Source: Bacteroidota bacterium (GTDB lineage: Bacteria > Bacteroidota > Bacteroidia > Chitinophagales > Chitinophagaceae). From it: a stretch of 64,000 bases of DNA. The notes under the pieces were generated by a model that ran no database searches, was not told the DNA's origin, and worked only from the letters and a program-made list of their open reading frames with translations. Shown here piece by piece: positions 1-8,053 of this stretch (its first letter is position 1; every line of letters begins with the position of its first letter). The position numbers and the translations under genes are program-made. Location: positions 1 to 64,000 of the forward strand of contig JAEZZY010000056.1 of NCBI GenBank assembly GCA_023418315.1, written 5' to 3'.

Positions 1-624
1 CAGCCAGCCGTTTATCAACTGGGTAGAGTCCGTCCACATGTCTATATGCGGGGCACTGGTAGCCCTCGTGCTCAGCACCTCGGTATTCAGCAGCGTAGCG
101 GCAAGGCTTGACGTACCAACATTCGTAATATGCCAATAATCTACTACCACCATAAACGTGCTTGAAGGGTCGTAGAATTTATGATACATATACTGGTCTC
201 CGGTGTTGTAGATGAGTCCGATAATGTAGTCTTGTCCGGGGTTATTCATATCATCGCCTATCACGATGTCCGGAGCGGCAGCAAAATCTGCAGCGGCATT
301 GAACGTAATTGAGTTACCATTTTCATCTTCCACATACACTTGTACATTGCTTTCCACATACCATTGGGAGCCATCCCATACCGACTGGCGGTCATCCCAA
401 GCTATGGCTTTAAGGCTACCTTGGGCATCTTCAGAAGGCCGCCGCTCCACCATATCACAATTGATCGTGTGGTACACAGGGATGAATGTAGAACTATACG
501 TTTTAGAGTTCGTTCCACAAGCAACATCAGGGTCAGATGCCGGTATTTTTGTTTGAGCAAAAGTACTGCTTACAGTAAGGGTGCAGGCAACTCCGAGAAG
601 CCATGCTTTTAGTTTTTGTACCAT
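1..624 (-). CDS. Exported protein of unknown function, C-terminus beyond the window edge
   Basis: The minus strand stays open from an ATG at 624 down to base 1, giving 208 codons with no stop, so the 3' end lies outside the window. The first 23 residues form a signal peptide (MVQKLKAWLL followed by a hydrophobic run ending STFAQ), so the product is exported. The rest is rich in Asp, Asn, Thr and aromatic residues, with stretches such as VYVEDENGN and NNPGQDYIIG that resemble beta-sandwich surface or secreted proteins of Bacteroidota. A T9SS sorting domain could follow off the edge, but none is visible. No family was recognised. The long open frame and good signal peptide make the gene itself fairly certain; its function is unknown. 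Confidence 0.75.
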   Translation of the reverse strand, partial: MVQKLKAWLLGVACTLTVSSTFAQTKIPASDPDVACGTNSKTYSSTFIPVYHTINCDMVERRPSEDAQGSLKAIAWDDRQSVWDGSQWYVESNVQVYVEDENGNSITFNAAADFAAAPDIVIGDDMNNPGQDYIIGLIYNTGDQYMYHKFYDPSSTFMVVVDYWHITNVGTSSLAATLLNTEVLSTRATSAPHIDMWTDSTQLINGWL

Positions 625-882
625 TTTTTAATTTTTTAGTAGTTAAAGAAATGGTTGGCGTGTATAGATTGCGGATACATTATTCTTTATAACCGGTAGA
701 AAATGTGAATCAAAGTTAATTAACTCATATTTAAAAGGCAAGAGGTAAAACGCACCATCATACCGTTTGTTCATCCAAGAAAAAGCCACACAGCCTTGTA
801 ACCTTCTTGTTTTTTCTGCCGATATAGTGTGTGTAACGCCTATGCCCTGGTTTATTTAACAAATAAAACGTGCGGCGGCTAT

Positions 883-890
883 TATATTTG
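883..890 (+). promoter_or_regulatory. Bacteroidota -7 promoter box (TATATTTG) for the outer-membrane protein gene
   Basis: TATATTTG matches the TAnnTTTG -7 consensus of Bacteroidota and lies 18 bases before the ATG at 908. No clear -33 TTG is present at the usual 17-23 bp spacing, so the call rests on the -7 box and its position. Confidence 0.5.
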
Positions 891-907
891 CGCTCTAATT
901 TTAAAAT

Positions 908-1615
908 ATGTATTCAAAAATTGCCGTACTGCTTGCAATTTTATTCGTGAACCACTGGTCGGTAACTGCACAAGACACAGACGCTACGGAAAAGAAAAAT
1001 GTGATTAAAAAACCATCTCGTGATTTTGTGATGCTGCAATTTACGTACGACAACTGGCTGAATACGCCGGATTCGGTAAAGATCGGTGGCTTTGGCAGGG
1101 GCGCAAATGTGTATATCTGTTATGATTTCCCGATTGCGAAGTCGCATTTTAGTTTTGCCGCCGGCATAGGCATTGGCACATCCTCCCTGATGTTGAAGGA
1201 TCAGGAGCTCATCCTTACCGACACCGGTTCCGCTGCTGTGGCTGTATTTGCCGCCGAAAGCAAAGACTATAAACGCTATAAAATCTCCAGCACCTTTGTG
1301 GAAGCGCCTTTTGAGCTGCGTTATTTTGGAAATAAAGAAAATAGAAACATGGGCTTTAAAGCCGCCATCGGGATGCGTGTAGGTACGCTCCTGGCCGTGC
1401 ATACAAGAGGCCGGTATAATGTGGACGGCGCGAAAATGGTGGATAAACAAAGCACCAAACGTTTTTTTGAAACCTGGCGCTATGCCGCTACGCTTCGGTT
1501 GGGATGGGGCAATTTCACACTGATGGGTGCCTATAACCTCGGCGGTGTGTTTAAAGAAGGAAAAGGCCCGGACGTAACACCGTATTCTCTGGGCATCTGC
1601 ATCACCGGACTGTAG
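908..1615 (+). CDS. Predicted outer-membrane beta-barrel protein
   Basis: The 235-aa product starts with a signal peptide (MYSKIAVLLAILF, cleavage near TAQ at about residue 22). It continues with alternating hydrophobic and polar strands (FVMLQFTYDNW, YICYDFPIA, HFSFAAGIGIGT, LRLGWGNFTLMGAYNLGGVF) typical of small PorT-type or OmpA-like barrels. The C-terminus ends in a strand-like segment (YSLGICITGL). Expected location is the outer membrane. It appears monocistronic, with its own -7 box at 883-890 and about 200 bp before mqnC. No specific function can be assigned; barrel proteins of this size in the phylum are mostly hypothetical. Confidence 0.7.
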   Translation: MYSKIAVLLAILFVNHWSVTAQDTDATEKKNVIKKPSRDFVMLQFTYDNWLNTPDSVKIGGFGRGANVYICYDFPIAKSHFSFAAGIGIGTSSLMLKDQELILTDTGSAAVAVFAAESKDYKRYKISSTFVEAPFELRYFGNKENRNMGFKAAIGMRVGTLLAVHTRGRYNVDGAKMVDKQSTKRFFETWRYAATLRLGWGNFTLMGAYNLGGVFKEGKGPDVTPYSLGICITGL

Positions 1616-1782
1616 CATCTTTATCGTAGCCTAATCTTAAATAAGAACGTACGAATCCGCAAATCTTTAGCAAACAAAGGTCAAAATATTGAAGAAGGAG
1701 GGAATAGGAGAAATAGACCGGCAACAGAAGAAGATGAAGCCTGCATTTCCCGATCCAACCCTTCAACTAATCAACCAATCCC

Positions 1783-1790
1783 TACCTTTG
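1783..1790 (+). promoter_or_regulatory. -7 promoter box (TACCTTTG) upstream of mqnC
   Basis: TACCTTTG fits TAnnTTTG exactly and sits 21 bases before the mqnC ATG at 1812. No convincing -33 TTG is visible. Confidence 0.5.
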
Positions 1791-1811
1791 TAGTTCTAAA
1801 CCTGATGTTTC

Positions 1812-2933
1812 ATGCAATTATCTGCGCTGTATCAACGCGCCCTCGATTTTGATTTTCTGAGTGAGGAAGAAGGGGTGTTTCTATTTAAAAACGCACCCAT
1901 CACCGAGCTGATGTACATTGCCAATGAGCTCCGTAAAAAGCAAGTGCCGCATGGCAAGGTAACGTGGATCATAGACCGTAATATGAATACCACCAACGTA
2001 TGCGTAGCCAATTGTAAATTTTGCAATTTTTACCGCATTCCCGGCCATGTAGAAGCATACATAACCGATATAGAAACCTATAAAAGGAAAATAGAAGAAA
2101 CCTTTCGCTACGGTGGCGAACAATTGCTGCTGCAAGGCGGACATCATCCCGAACTGGGGATTAACTATTACACCACGCTTTTCAAGCAATTAAAGCAACT
2201 CTATCCCGCCCTGAAGCTTCACGCCTTAGGACCGCCCGAAGTGGCACATATCTGCAAATTGTCTAAAATCACTCCGCATGAAGCCCTTACCGCACTTAAA
2301 GCCGCCGGCATGGACAGTATGCCCGGCCCCGGCGCCGAAATACTGAATGACCGGGTACGCAGGCTTATTTCAAAAGGGAAATGCAGTGCGCAGGAATGGC
2401 TGGACATTATGCACGAAGCACATAAAATAGGGCTTACCACTACCGCCACCATGATGTTTGGCCATGTGGAGACACTGGAAGAACGGTTTGAACATTTGGT
2501 AAAAATACGGGAGGTGCAGGCCAAAAAACCGGAAGATGCCAAAGGCTTTATCGCCTTTATACCCTGGACTTTCCAGGATGTAGATACCCTGCTGAAACGC
2601 ATTCGCGGCACCAAAAACCTTACCACGCCCGAAGAATATATCCGCATGATAGCCCTAAGCCGCATCATGCTGCCCAATATCAAAAACATACAGGCTTCCT
2701 GGCTCACGGTAGGCAAGCAAGTGGGACAAATCTGCCTTCATGCGGGCGCCAATGATTTCGGCTCTATTATGATTGAAGAAAATGTGGTGAGCGCAGCCGG
2801 CGCTCCGCATCGCTTCACCGCACAGGGTATTCAGGATGCCATAAATGAAGCAGGTTTTCCGGCACAGCTTCGCAATCAGCAGTATGAATTTAGAACACTG
2901 CCGGTGCATGAAGAACAATTGATTGATTATTGA
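1812..2933 (+). CDS. mqnC: Cyclic dehypoxanthinyl futalosine synthase, menaquinone futalosine pathway
   Basis: This radical SAM enzyme of 373 aa has the CX3CX2C iron-sulfur motif at C64, C68 and C71 (CVANCKFC). MqnC cyclises dehypoxanthine futalosine to its cyclic form in the cytoplasm, a step of the alternative (futalosine) route to menaquinone. Family features include the DRNMNTTNVC lead-in to the cluster motif, QGGHHPELG, and the SMPGPGAEIL segment. Its length matches the family. It separates from the related MqnE and CofH mainly by these motifs. It stands alone here with its own -7 box and a terminator behind it; the other mqn genes are not in this window. The organism therefore probably respires with menaquinone made through futalosine. 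Confidence 0.93.
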   Translation: MQLSALYQRALDFDFLSEEEGVFLFKNAPITELMYIANELRKKQVPHGKVTWIIDRNMNTTNVCVANCKFCNFYRIPGHVEAYITDIETYKRKIEETFRYGGEQLLLQGGHHPELGINYYTTLFKQLKQLYPALKLHALGPPEVAHICKLSKITPHEALTALKAAGMDSMPGPGAEILNDRVRRLISKGKCSAQEWLDIMHEAHKIGLTTTATMMFGHVETLEERFEHLVKIREVQAKKPEDAKGFIAFIPWTFQDVDTLLKRIRGTKNLTTPEEYIRMIALSRIMLPNIKNIQASWLTVGKQVGQICLHAGANDFGSIMIEENVVSAAGAPHRFTAQGIQDAINEAGFPAQLRNQQYEFRTLPVHEEQLIDY

Positions 2934-2960
2934 TCGTTTTCCCTATAACCGGACGAAATC

Positions 2961-2988
2961 AAAAAAGCTCCAAAAATGGAGCTTTTTT
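2961..2988. terminator. Bidirectional intrinsic terminator between mqnC and the DUF2795 gene
   Basis: An 11-bp perfect stem (AAAAAAGCTCC paired with GGAGCTTTTTT) with a 6-nt loop lies between two convergent genes. It ends in a T run on either strand, so it can serve both. Confidence 0.85.
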
Positions 2989-3011
2989 GATTATTCTTTT
3001 TACGCTTAGGC

Positions 3012-3233
3012 TTAGTATTCATCTTCGTTGAAGAAGAAATCTTCCTGCGTGGGATAGTCCGGCCAGATATCTTCAATGCCCTCATACACTTCACCTTCAT
3101 CATCCAGCTCTTGAAGGTTTTCCACTACTTCCAAAGGAGCACCCGAACGGATAGCATAGTCTATCAGCTCATCCTTAGTAGCGGGCCATGGAGCATCTTC
3201 TAAATGGGAGGCAAGTTCTAACGTCCAAAACAT
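3012..3233 (-). CDS. DUF2795 family small acidic protein
   Basis: This 73-aa protein opens with MFWTLELASHLEDAPWPAT and continues through DELIDYAIRSGAP and VVENLQELDDEG to a very acidic tail (NEDEY). These features match the short DUF2795 proteins that are widely conserved in Bacteroidota. The function is unknown. There is no signal peptide and the product should be cytoplasmic. It converges on mqnC and shares the terminator at 2961-2988. Family assignment is from memory of the sequence pattern. Confidence 0.85.
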   Translation of the reverse strand: MFWTLELASHLEDAPWPATKDELIDYAIRSGAPLEVVENLQELDDEGEVYEGIEDIWPDYPTQEDFFFNEDEY

Positions 3234-3407
3234 ATTATTAAATAATTTATTTTATTATTAATTCACGCAAATGTAAGGCTTCATAGCATACCAGCAAATT
3301 TTTGTTTTGTTAGAATTTTCCGCGAGAGGTAAATGGCAAGATGAGCGCTTTCCTTTTCCGGAAAATACGTCTTTGTTCTATTCGCAGCTTTCGCAGCCAA
3401 GTTTTAG

Positions 3408-3415
3408 TACTTTTG
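3408..3415 (+). promoter_or_regulatory. -7 promoter box (TACTTTTG) upstream of lolD
   Basis: TACTTTTG fits TAnnTTTG and lies 10 bases before the ATG at 3426, implying a very short or leaderless transcript. Confidence 0.5.
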
Positions 3416-3425
3416 CCCCCATTCT

Positions 3426-4112
3426 ATGCTCACAGCCACCGCTCTTTCTAAAAAATACGGCGATCTTGAAGTGCTGAAAAACGTATCACTTGAGGTGCGG
3501 AAGGGAGAAATCGTATCCATTGTAGGCGCTTCGGGCGCGGGTAAAAGCACCTTGCTACATTTGCTGGGCGGGCTGGACAAGCCGGATAGCGGCAGCGTAT
3601 TCATTCAGGATACGGAGCTGTTTAAATTATCTCCAAAAAAACAAGCTGCGTTCCGCAACAAGCATCTGGGTTTTGTTTTTCAGTTTCATCATTTGCTGCC
3701 GGAGTTTTCGGCTCAGGAAAATGTGGCTATCCCGCTGTGGGTAAGCGGTATAGGGAAAAAACAGGCACTGCAAAAAGCCGGAGAAATGCTGGAAATTGTG
3801 GGGTTGCACCATCGCCTCCCCCACAAACCCTCCGAACTATCGGGCGGGGAACAACAACGGGTAGCTATTGCAAGAGCATTGGTAAACCACCCTGCCATTG
3901 TGATGGCGGATGAGCCTACGGGCAACCTTGACAGCCAAAATGCTCAAGCTGTGCATGAATTGTTTCTTTCTTTGCGGAGGCAACTCCACCAGACTTTTGT
4001 CATGATTACACATAACGATACACTTGCCGCTATGACCGACCGGACCTTAGTAATGAAAGACGGTAAAATCCACGAAGAACGCATCAATAATCCCCAAATT
4101 AAACAGGCATAA
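3426..4112 (+). CDS. lolD: ABC transporter ATP-binding protein, LolD type
   Basis: The 228-aa ATPase has a Walker A motif at residues 34-42 (GASGAGKST), a Q-loop segment (GFVFQFHHLLPEFSA), the ABC signature LSGGEQQR near residue 140, Walker B (IVMADEPTGNLDS) and the H-loop (ITHND). The pattern belongs to the LolD/MacB subfamily. LolD powers LolCE, which extracts lipoproteins from the inner membrane for delivery to the outer membrane. No LolC/E permease gene lies next to it, so a MacB- or FtsE-like role cannot be excluded. It is followed 96 bp later by acpP, which has its own promoter. Confidence 0.82.
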   Translation: MLTATALSKKYGDLEVLKNVSLEVRKGEIVSIVGASGAGKSTLLHLLGGLDKPDSGSVFIQDTELFKLSPKKQAAFRNKHLGFVFQFHHLLPEFSAQENVAIPLWVSGIGKKQALQKAGEMLEIVGLHHRLPHKPSELSGGEQQRVAIARALVNHPAIVMADEPTGNLDSQNAQAVHELFLSLRRQLHQTFVMITHNDTLAAMTDRTLVMKDGKIHEERINNPQIKQA

Positions 4113-4155
4113 TATTTATATTTTTGCAGTCTTCCGAATAAAATCTCAAAACTCT

Positions 4156-4184
4156 TTTGCATTTTATCAAAAAGTATATTTTTG
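4156..4184 (+). promoter_or_regulatory. Promoter of acpP: TTTG, 17-bp spacer, TATTTTTG
   Basis: TTTG at 4156-4159 and TATTTTTG at 4177-4184 are separated by 17 bp, which fits the Bacteroidota promoter pattern. The acpP start is 24 bases downstream. A second TATTTTTG at 4119-4126, just after the lolD stop, may be an additional start point. Confidence 0.65.
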
Positions 4185-4208
4185 CACTAACAATCTAAAC
4201 AAGTACAC

Positions 4209-4445
4209 ATGTCAGACATTGCAAATCGCGTAAAAAAGATCATCGTTGACAAATTAGGTGTTGATGAAGCAGAAGTCAATCCTGAAGCCAGTTTCACTAA
4301 TGACCTCGGAGCAGATTCATTGGATACGGTAGAGCTTATTATGGAGTTCGAAAAAGAATTCAACATCTCTATTCCCGACGAACAAGCTGAGACCATCACC
4401 ACCGTAGGCCAGGCAGTATCTTACCTGGAAGAGCACGTAAAGTAA
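4209..4445 (+). CDS. acpP: Acyl carrier protein
   Basis: The 78-aa acidic protein carries the phosphopantetheine attachment motif GADSLD, with Ser37 as the modified residue, and the typical [17 protein letters not shown] helix. It holds the growing acyl chain during fatty-acid synthesis in the cytoplasm and also supplies acyl groups for lipid A. It has its own strong promoter and is followed 34 bp later by fabF and then rnc, a common bacterial gene order. Length and motif are standard. Confidence 0.97.
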   Translation: MSDIANRVKKIIVDKLGVDEAEVNPEASFTNDLGADSLDTVELIMEFEKEFNISIPDEQAETITTVGQAVSYLEEHVK

Positions 4446-4479
4446 TTTTTGAATTTTTAGCACACTTTAAAACAGTTTA

Positions 4480-5739
4480 ATGAATCAACCGTTAAAACGA
4501 GTAGTCGTAACCGGTCTCGGCGCCCTTACACCCATTGGTAACACCGCATCCGCATATTGGGAAGGCCTTTCTAATGGCGTTTCGGGCGCTGATTTCATTA
4601 AATTGTTTGATGTATCTAAATTCAAAACAAAATTTGCGTGTGAGGTAAAGGGCTTCAATCCGGAAGATTTTATGGACAGAAAAGAAGCCCGTAAAATGGA
4701 CCGGTTCTCACAAATGGCAGTAGTAACTGCCGATGAAGCGGTAAAACACGCCCGTCTCGATTTTGAAGGGGTCAACAAAGACCGTGTCGGCGTCATCTGG
4801 GCTTCCGGCATTGGCGGTATGATTACCTTCATCGAAGAGATGAAAGGATTTTTTGCAGGCGATGGCACTCCCCGCTTCAATCCATTCTTCATTCCCAAGC
4901 TCATCTTAGACATTGCCGCAGGCCACATTTCTATGAAATACGGCTTTCGGGGGCCCAACTTCGCTACCGTAAGCGCCTGTGCCTCCGGCACCAATGCCAT
5001 CATAGATGCGTTTAATTACATTCGCCTCGGCAAAGCAGATGCCTTCATCACCGGCGGTTCCGAAGCAGTCATTACCGAATCCGGTATAGGCGGTTTTAAT
5101 GCCATGAAAGCGCTTTCCGAAAGGAATGACGACCCCAAAACCGCAAGCCGCCCGTTTGATAAAGAGCGGGATGGTTTTGTATTGGGCGAAGGTGGCGGAG
5201 CGCTTATTCTTGAAGAACTGGAACATGCGCAAAAACGGGGCGCTACTATCTATGCTGAAATGGTGGGCGGCGGCATGAGCGCAGATGCGTATCATCTTAC
5301 TGCTCCTCATCCTGAAGGACTGGGTGTAATCAATGTAATGAAATACGCTCTGGAAGATGCTCACATGAAGCCGGAAGATATTGACTACATCAATGTACAC
5401 GGCACCTCTACCCCACTGGGCGATGTGGCTGAGCTCATCGCTATCCAAAAGGTATTTGGCGAACATGCCTACAACCTCAATATCAGCGCTACAAAATCCA
5501 TGACCGGTCATTTGCTGGGCGGTGCAGGAGCTATAGAAGCGGCGGCAACGGTGCTTGCCATCATGCACGATACGGTGCCTCCTACCATCAATCATTTTAC
5601 AGATGACCCCGCTATTGATGCTAAGCTGAATCTTACCTTCAACAAGGCGCAAAAACGTACCATCAATGCGGCATTGAGTAACACCTTCGGATTTGGCGGC
5701 CACAATGCTTCCGTAATCTTTAAGAAATACCAACCGTAA
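4480..5739 (+). CDS. fabF: Beta-ketoacyl-ACP synthase II
   Basis: The 419-aa condensing enzyme elongates acyl-ACP with malonyl-ACP. The catalytic Cys-His-His set is visible: Cys167 in VSACASGT, one His in VHGTSTPLGD and one His in GHLLGGAGA. The N-terminus (RVVVTGLGALTPIG) and C-terminus (NTFGFGGHNASVIF) are typical of FabF. It lies between acpP (34 bp gap) and rnc (5 bp gap), so the three genes are probably co-transcribed. Confidence 0.96.
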   Translation: MNQPLKRVVVTGLGALTPIGNTASAYWEGLSNGVSGADFIKLFDVSKFKTKFACEVKGFNPEDFMDRKEARKMDRFSQMAVVTADEAVKHARLDFEGVNKDRVGVIWASGIGGMITFIEEMKGFFAGDGTPRFNPFFIPKLILDIAAGHISMKYGFRGPNFATVSACASGTNAIIDAFNYIRLGKADAFITGGSEAVITESGIGGFNAMKALSERNDDPKTASRPFDKERDGFVLGEGGGALILEELEHAQKRGATIYAEMVGGGMSADAYHLTAPHPEGLGVINVMKYALEDAHMKPEDIDYINVHGTSTPLGDVAELIAIQKVFGEHAYNLNISATKSMTGHLLGGAGAIEAAATVLAIMHDTVPPTINHFTDDPAIDAKLNLTFNKAQKRTINAALSNTFGFGGHNASVIFKKYQP

Positions 5740-5744
5740 CTACC

Positions 5745-6461
5745 GTGAAGCGGATCATTACATCACGCATCACCCATATTTTTTCCCCCAATAAATCTTT
5801 ATTGCGCCAACTGGAGCATTTGCTGGGTTTTAAGCCGGATTATCTTCCCTACTACGAACTGGCGTTGATGCACCGCTCCCAATTGGAAAATATAGACAAA
5901 AACAATGAACGTCTGGAATTTCTGGGAGATGCCATTTTAGGCTCCATCATAGCCGAATATCTTTTCAAAAAATACCCCACACAGCCCGAAGGCTTTTTAA
6001 CCGAACTAAGATCCCGCATCGTACGAAGAGAAACCCTCAACAATGTAGCCATGCGCATGGGGCTGAATAAAATGGTGCAGTACAATAAAAATGATAAAGG
6101 GCTTAACCGCAGCCATATATTCGGCAATGCGCTCGAAGCCTTGATAGGCGCCATTTATCTGGACAAAGGATTTTCCAAAACACGCAGCTTCATCCTTAAA
6201 GAGTTTATAAAATCTTATGTAGATGTAGATACACTGGAGGTAACAGATAAGAATTTCAAAAATAAACTGCTCAACTGGGGGCAGCGACAGGGTAAAACTA
6301 TTTCCTTTGAAACACTGGAAGAAAAAAAAGAAGGTTCTCGCAAACTCTTTTCGGTAGGCGTGGTAGTGGATGGGCAAGTATGGGTAGCCGGTACCGGTTA
6401 TAATAAAAAAGATGCCGGACAAGTAGCCGCACAGAAAGCGCTGGAATTAATAAAAGACTAA
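5745..6461 (+). CDS. rnc: Ribonuclease III
   Basis: The 238-aa enzyme cleaves double-stranded RNA during rRNA and mRNA processing. The catalytic domain shows the signature ERLEFLGDAILG and the second metal-binding segment ALEALIGAIYLDKG. A double-stranded RNA-binding domain fills the C-terminus from about residue 168 (KNKLLNWGQRQ to AAQKALELI). The start is a GTG 5 bp after the fabF stop, which points to co-transcription with fabF. No in-frame ATG lies at the expected N-terminus, so the GTG is the best start. Confidence 0.95.
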   Translation: MKRIITSRITHIFSPNKSLLRQLEHLLGFKPDYLPYYELALMHRSQLENIDKNNERLEFLGDAILGSIIAEYLFKKYPTQPEGFLTELRSRIVRRETLNNVAMRMGLNKMVQYNKNDKGLNRSHIFGNALEALIGAIYLDKGFSKTRSFILKEFIKSYVDVDTLEVTDKNFKNKLLNWGQRQGKTISFETLEEKKEGSRKLFSVGVVVDGQVWVAGTGYNKKDAGQVAAQKALELIKD

Positions 6462-6634
6462 AACGCAAACAAATCCCTCTATTCTACATCCCTATATCCA
6501 TGCTATTTTGGGGCTATGTACTTTTATAACCGGACGAAACGTATAAAACCCATCCGCAGCAATTTCTCTTGTTTTACGGCAGACACAAAGAATTACTCCC
6601 AAAAATTTGTATCTTTTGGGCTTTCTTTTCTATT

Positions 6635-7186
6635 ATGTCAGTCCGCAGCGATGCACCTTATCAACAGTTGGATGCTATTAAAGCCAATGACGAAAAGGCT
6701 TTACAGCATTTGTATGCCGCCAATTACCCGGCGGTAGAAAGGTATGTAGTGCAAAACAGCGGCTCTTCGGATGATGCGAAAGATATTTTTCAGGAAGCTT
6801 TTGTAGCCATGTGGCGCAATATACATTTGGGAAAATTCGTCCCCACAGGCGAAGGCTCGCTGAATGCCTATCTTTTTCAGATCGCCAGGTATAAATGGAT
6901 GGACCACCTTCGCTCCACCCTTGTTAAAAAAACCACAACACTCGAAGAAAAGCATGAACACACGATGACCTTTGAAGAAGTAAACGATAAGGACATAGAA
7001 AAGCTGAATATCATCAAAGAAAAATTCAAACAACTGGGAAAAAACTGCCGCGAATTGTTGATTCTGTTTTATTACCGCAAACAGTCTTTGAAAGATATAG
7101 CTGAACTGCTGGAATGGACGGAAGCCACCGCAAAAAACAATAAATACAGGTGTATGGAACGGCTACGCACTATGATTACTAAATAA
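6635..7186 (+). CDS. ECF-type RNA polymerase sigma factor
   Basis: The 183-aa protein has a sigma region 2 (ALQHLYAANYPAVERYV, then DDAKDIFQEAFVAMWRNI) and a region 4 helix-turn-helix (LLILFYYRKQSLKDIAELLEWTEATAKNNKYRCMERL). It redirects RNA polymerase to a dedicated promoter set. I chose the ATG at 6635 (MSVRSDAPY) because an upstream alternative at 6569 adds 22 non-homologous residues. The next gene, 16 bp downstream, encodes a membrane protein with an anti-sigma-like N-terminus, followed by a TPR-CHAT protein. The three probably form one signalling module. Confidence 0.9.
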   Translation: MSVRSDAPYQQLDAIKANDEKALQHLYAANYPAVERYVVQNSGSSDDAKDIFQEAFVAMWRNIHLGKFVPTGEGSLNAYLFQIARYKWMDHLRSTLVKKTTTLEEKHEHTMTFEEVNDKDIEKLNIIKEKFKQLGKNCRELLILFYYRKQSLKDIAELLEWTEATAKNNKYRCMERLRTMITK

Positions 7187-7202
7187 ACGGAGCATAAAGA
7201 AA

Positions 7203-7946
7203 GTGAACAGGTCAAGACATATTACAGAGGAAGAACTGGAGCAGATAGATAAATATCTGCACAAAGAACTTACCGATGCCGAACGTATCGTATTTGAGGA
7301 ACGCCTTGCTGCCGACGCCGAATGGCGGGAAAAAACCGAAGAGGTGAAGTTGCTCTCGCTTGGAATACAGGAAGAGGTTTTGCTGCGTCAATTACCTTCC
7401 TTTTATAACGCACTTCCTGCCTCCGGCAACCCGGTAAAGCCAAAGCTGATCCGGGTGAATTGGATGAAACGAATGACCCTCGCCGCTACTTTGGTCTTGG
7501 GCGTTACCACCATCACCTGGTTAGTTTTCTTTCATAAAACAGCCAACGAAAAATTATTTGCTGCCTACTATAGCCCAGACCCCGGCTTGCCTACTCTCAT
7601 GGGCGTATCCGATCATTATGAATTTGAGAATGCGATGGTGGAATACAAAACCGGCCACTATGCCAAAGCCTTGCAGACCTGGAGTGCTCTATTGCAGGAT
7701 CATCCGGAGAATGACACCCTTCATTATTTTATAGCCTCTGCCTACCTTGCCCAAAAACAGGACGAACAGGCAGCCTTATATTTCGATAAAGTCATCCGAC
7801 AACAGCAATCCGTTTTTTTGCAGGATGCGCTATGGTACAAAGCCTTGCTGCTGCTGAAACAAGGAAAAAAAGAACAGGCAATCCCACTGCTAAAAGCTAC
7901 CGAACATGCCGATAAAGAAGCATTGCTTCGCAAACTGAAAAGTTGA
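7203..7946 (+). CDS. Membrane anti-sigma-like protein with a periplasmic TPR domain
   Basis: The 247-aa product has three parts. Residues 1-60 (ITEEELEQIDKYLHKELTD, then FEERLAADAEWREKTEEV) resemble the short N-terminal segment found in many Bacteroidota proteins encoded next to ECF sigma factors. Residues 91-110 form one membrane helix. Residues 130-247 look like tetratricopeptide repeats (AMVEYKTGHYAKALQTWSALL, TLHYFIASAYLAQKQDEQAALYFDKVI). Predicted topology is N-terminus in the cytoplasm and TPR in the periplasm. The start is a GTG 16 bp after the sigma stop. Its inferred job is to restrain the upstream sigma factor and sense the periplasm. Sigma binding is inferred from context and the N-terminal pattern only. 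Confidence 0.72.
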   Translation: MNRSRHITEEELEQIDKYLHKELTDAERIVFEERLAADAEWREKTEEVKLLSLGIQEEVLLRQLPSFYNALPASGNPVKPKLIRVNWMKRMTLAATLVLGVTTITWLVFFHKTANEKLFAAYYSPDPGLPTLMGVSDHYEFENAMVEYKTGHYAKALQTWSALLQDHPENDTLHYFIASAYLAQKQDEQAALYFDKVIRQQQSVFLQDALWYKALLLLKQGKKEQAIPLLKATEHADKEALLRKLKS

Positions 7947-8053
7947 TGCAGCTTTTACCTAAAGGATTCAGTAATGCAACCCTAATTTTTTGATGACTTT
8001 AGGCAATATAATGAGATAATAAACGAAAAGCTACCTATACTATTGTGCGCATC

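Noticed and set aside
941..1618. A 225-aa minus-strand frame opposite the outer-membrane protein gene.
   Set aside because: It has no signal, promoter or family features and is a shadow of a gene with a clear signal peptide.
4906..5733. A 275-aa minus-strand frame opposite fabF.
   Set aside because: fabF has all its catalytic motifs; the antisense frame is composition-driven and lacks any recognisable domain.
2945..6535. The 15-mer TATAACCGGACGAAA occurs both near 2945 and near 6525.
   Set aside because: A repeated 15-mer is expected by chance about once or twice in a window of this size, and the flanks do not match.
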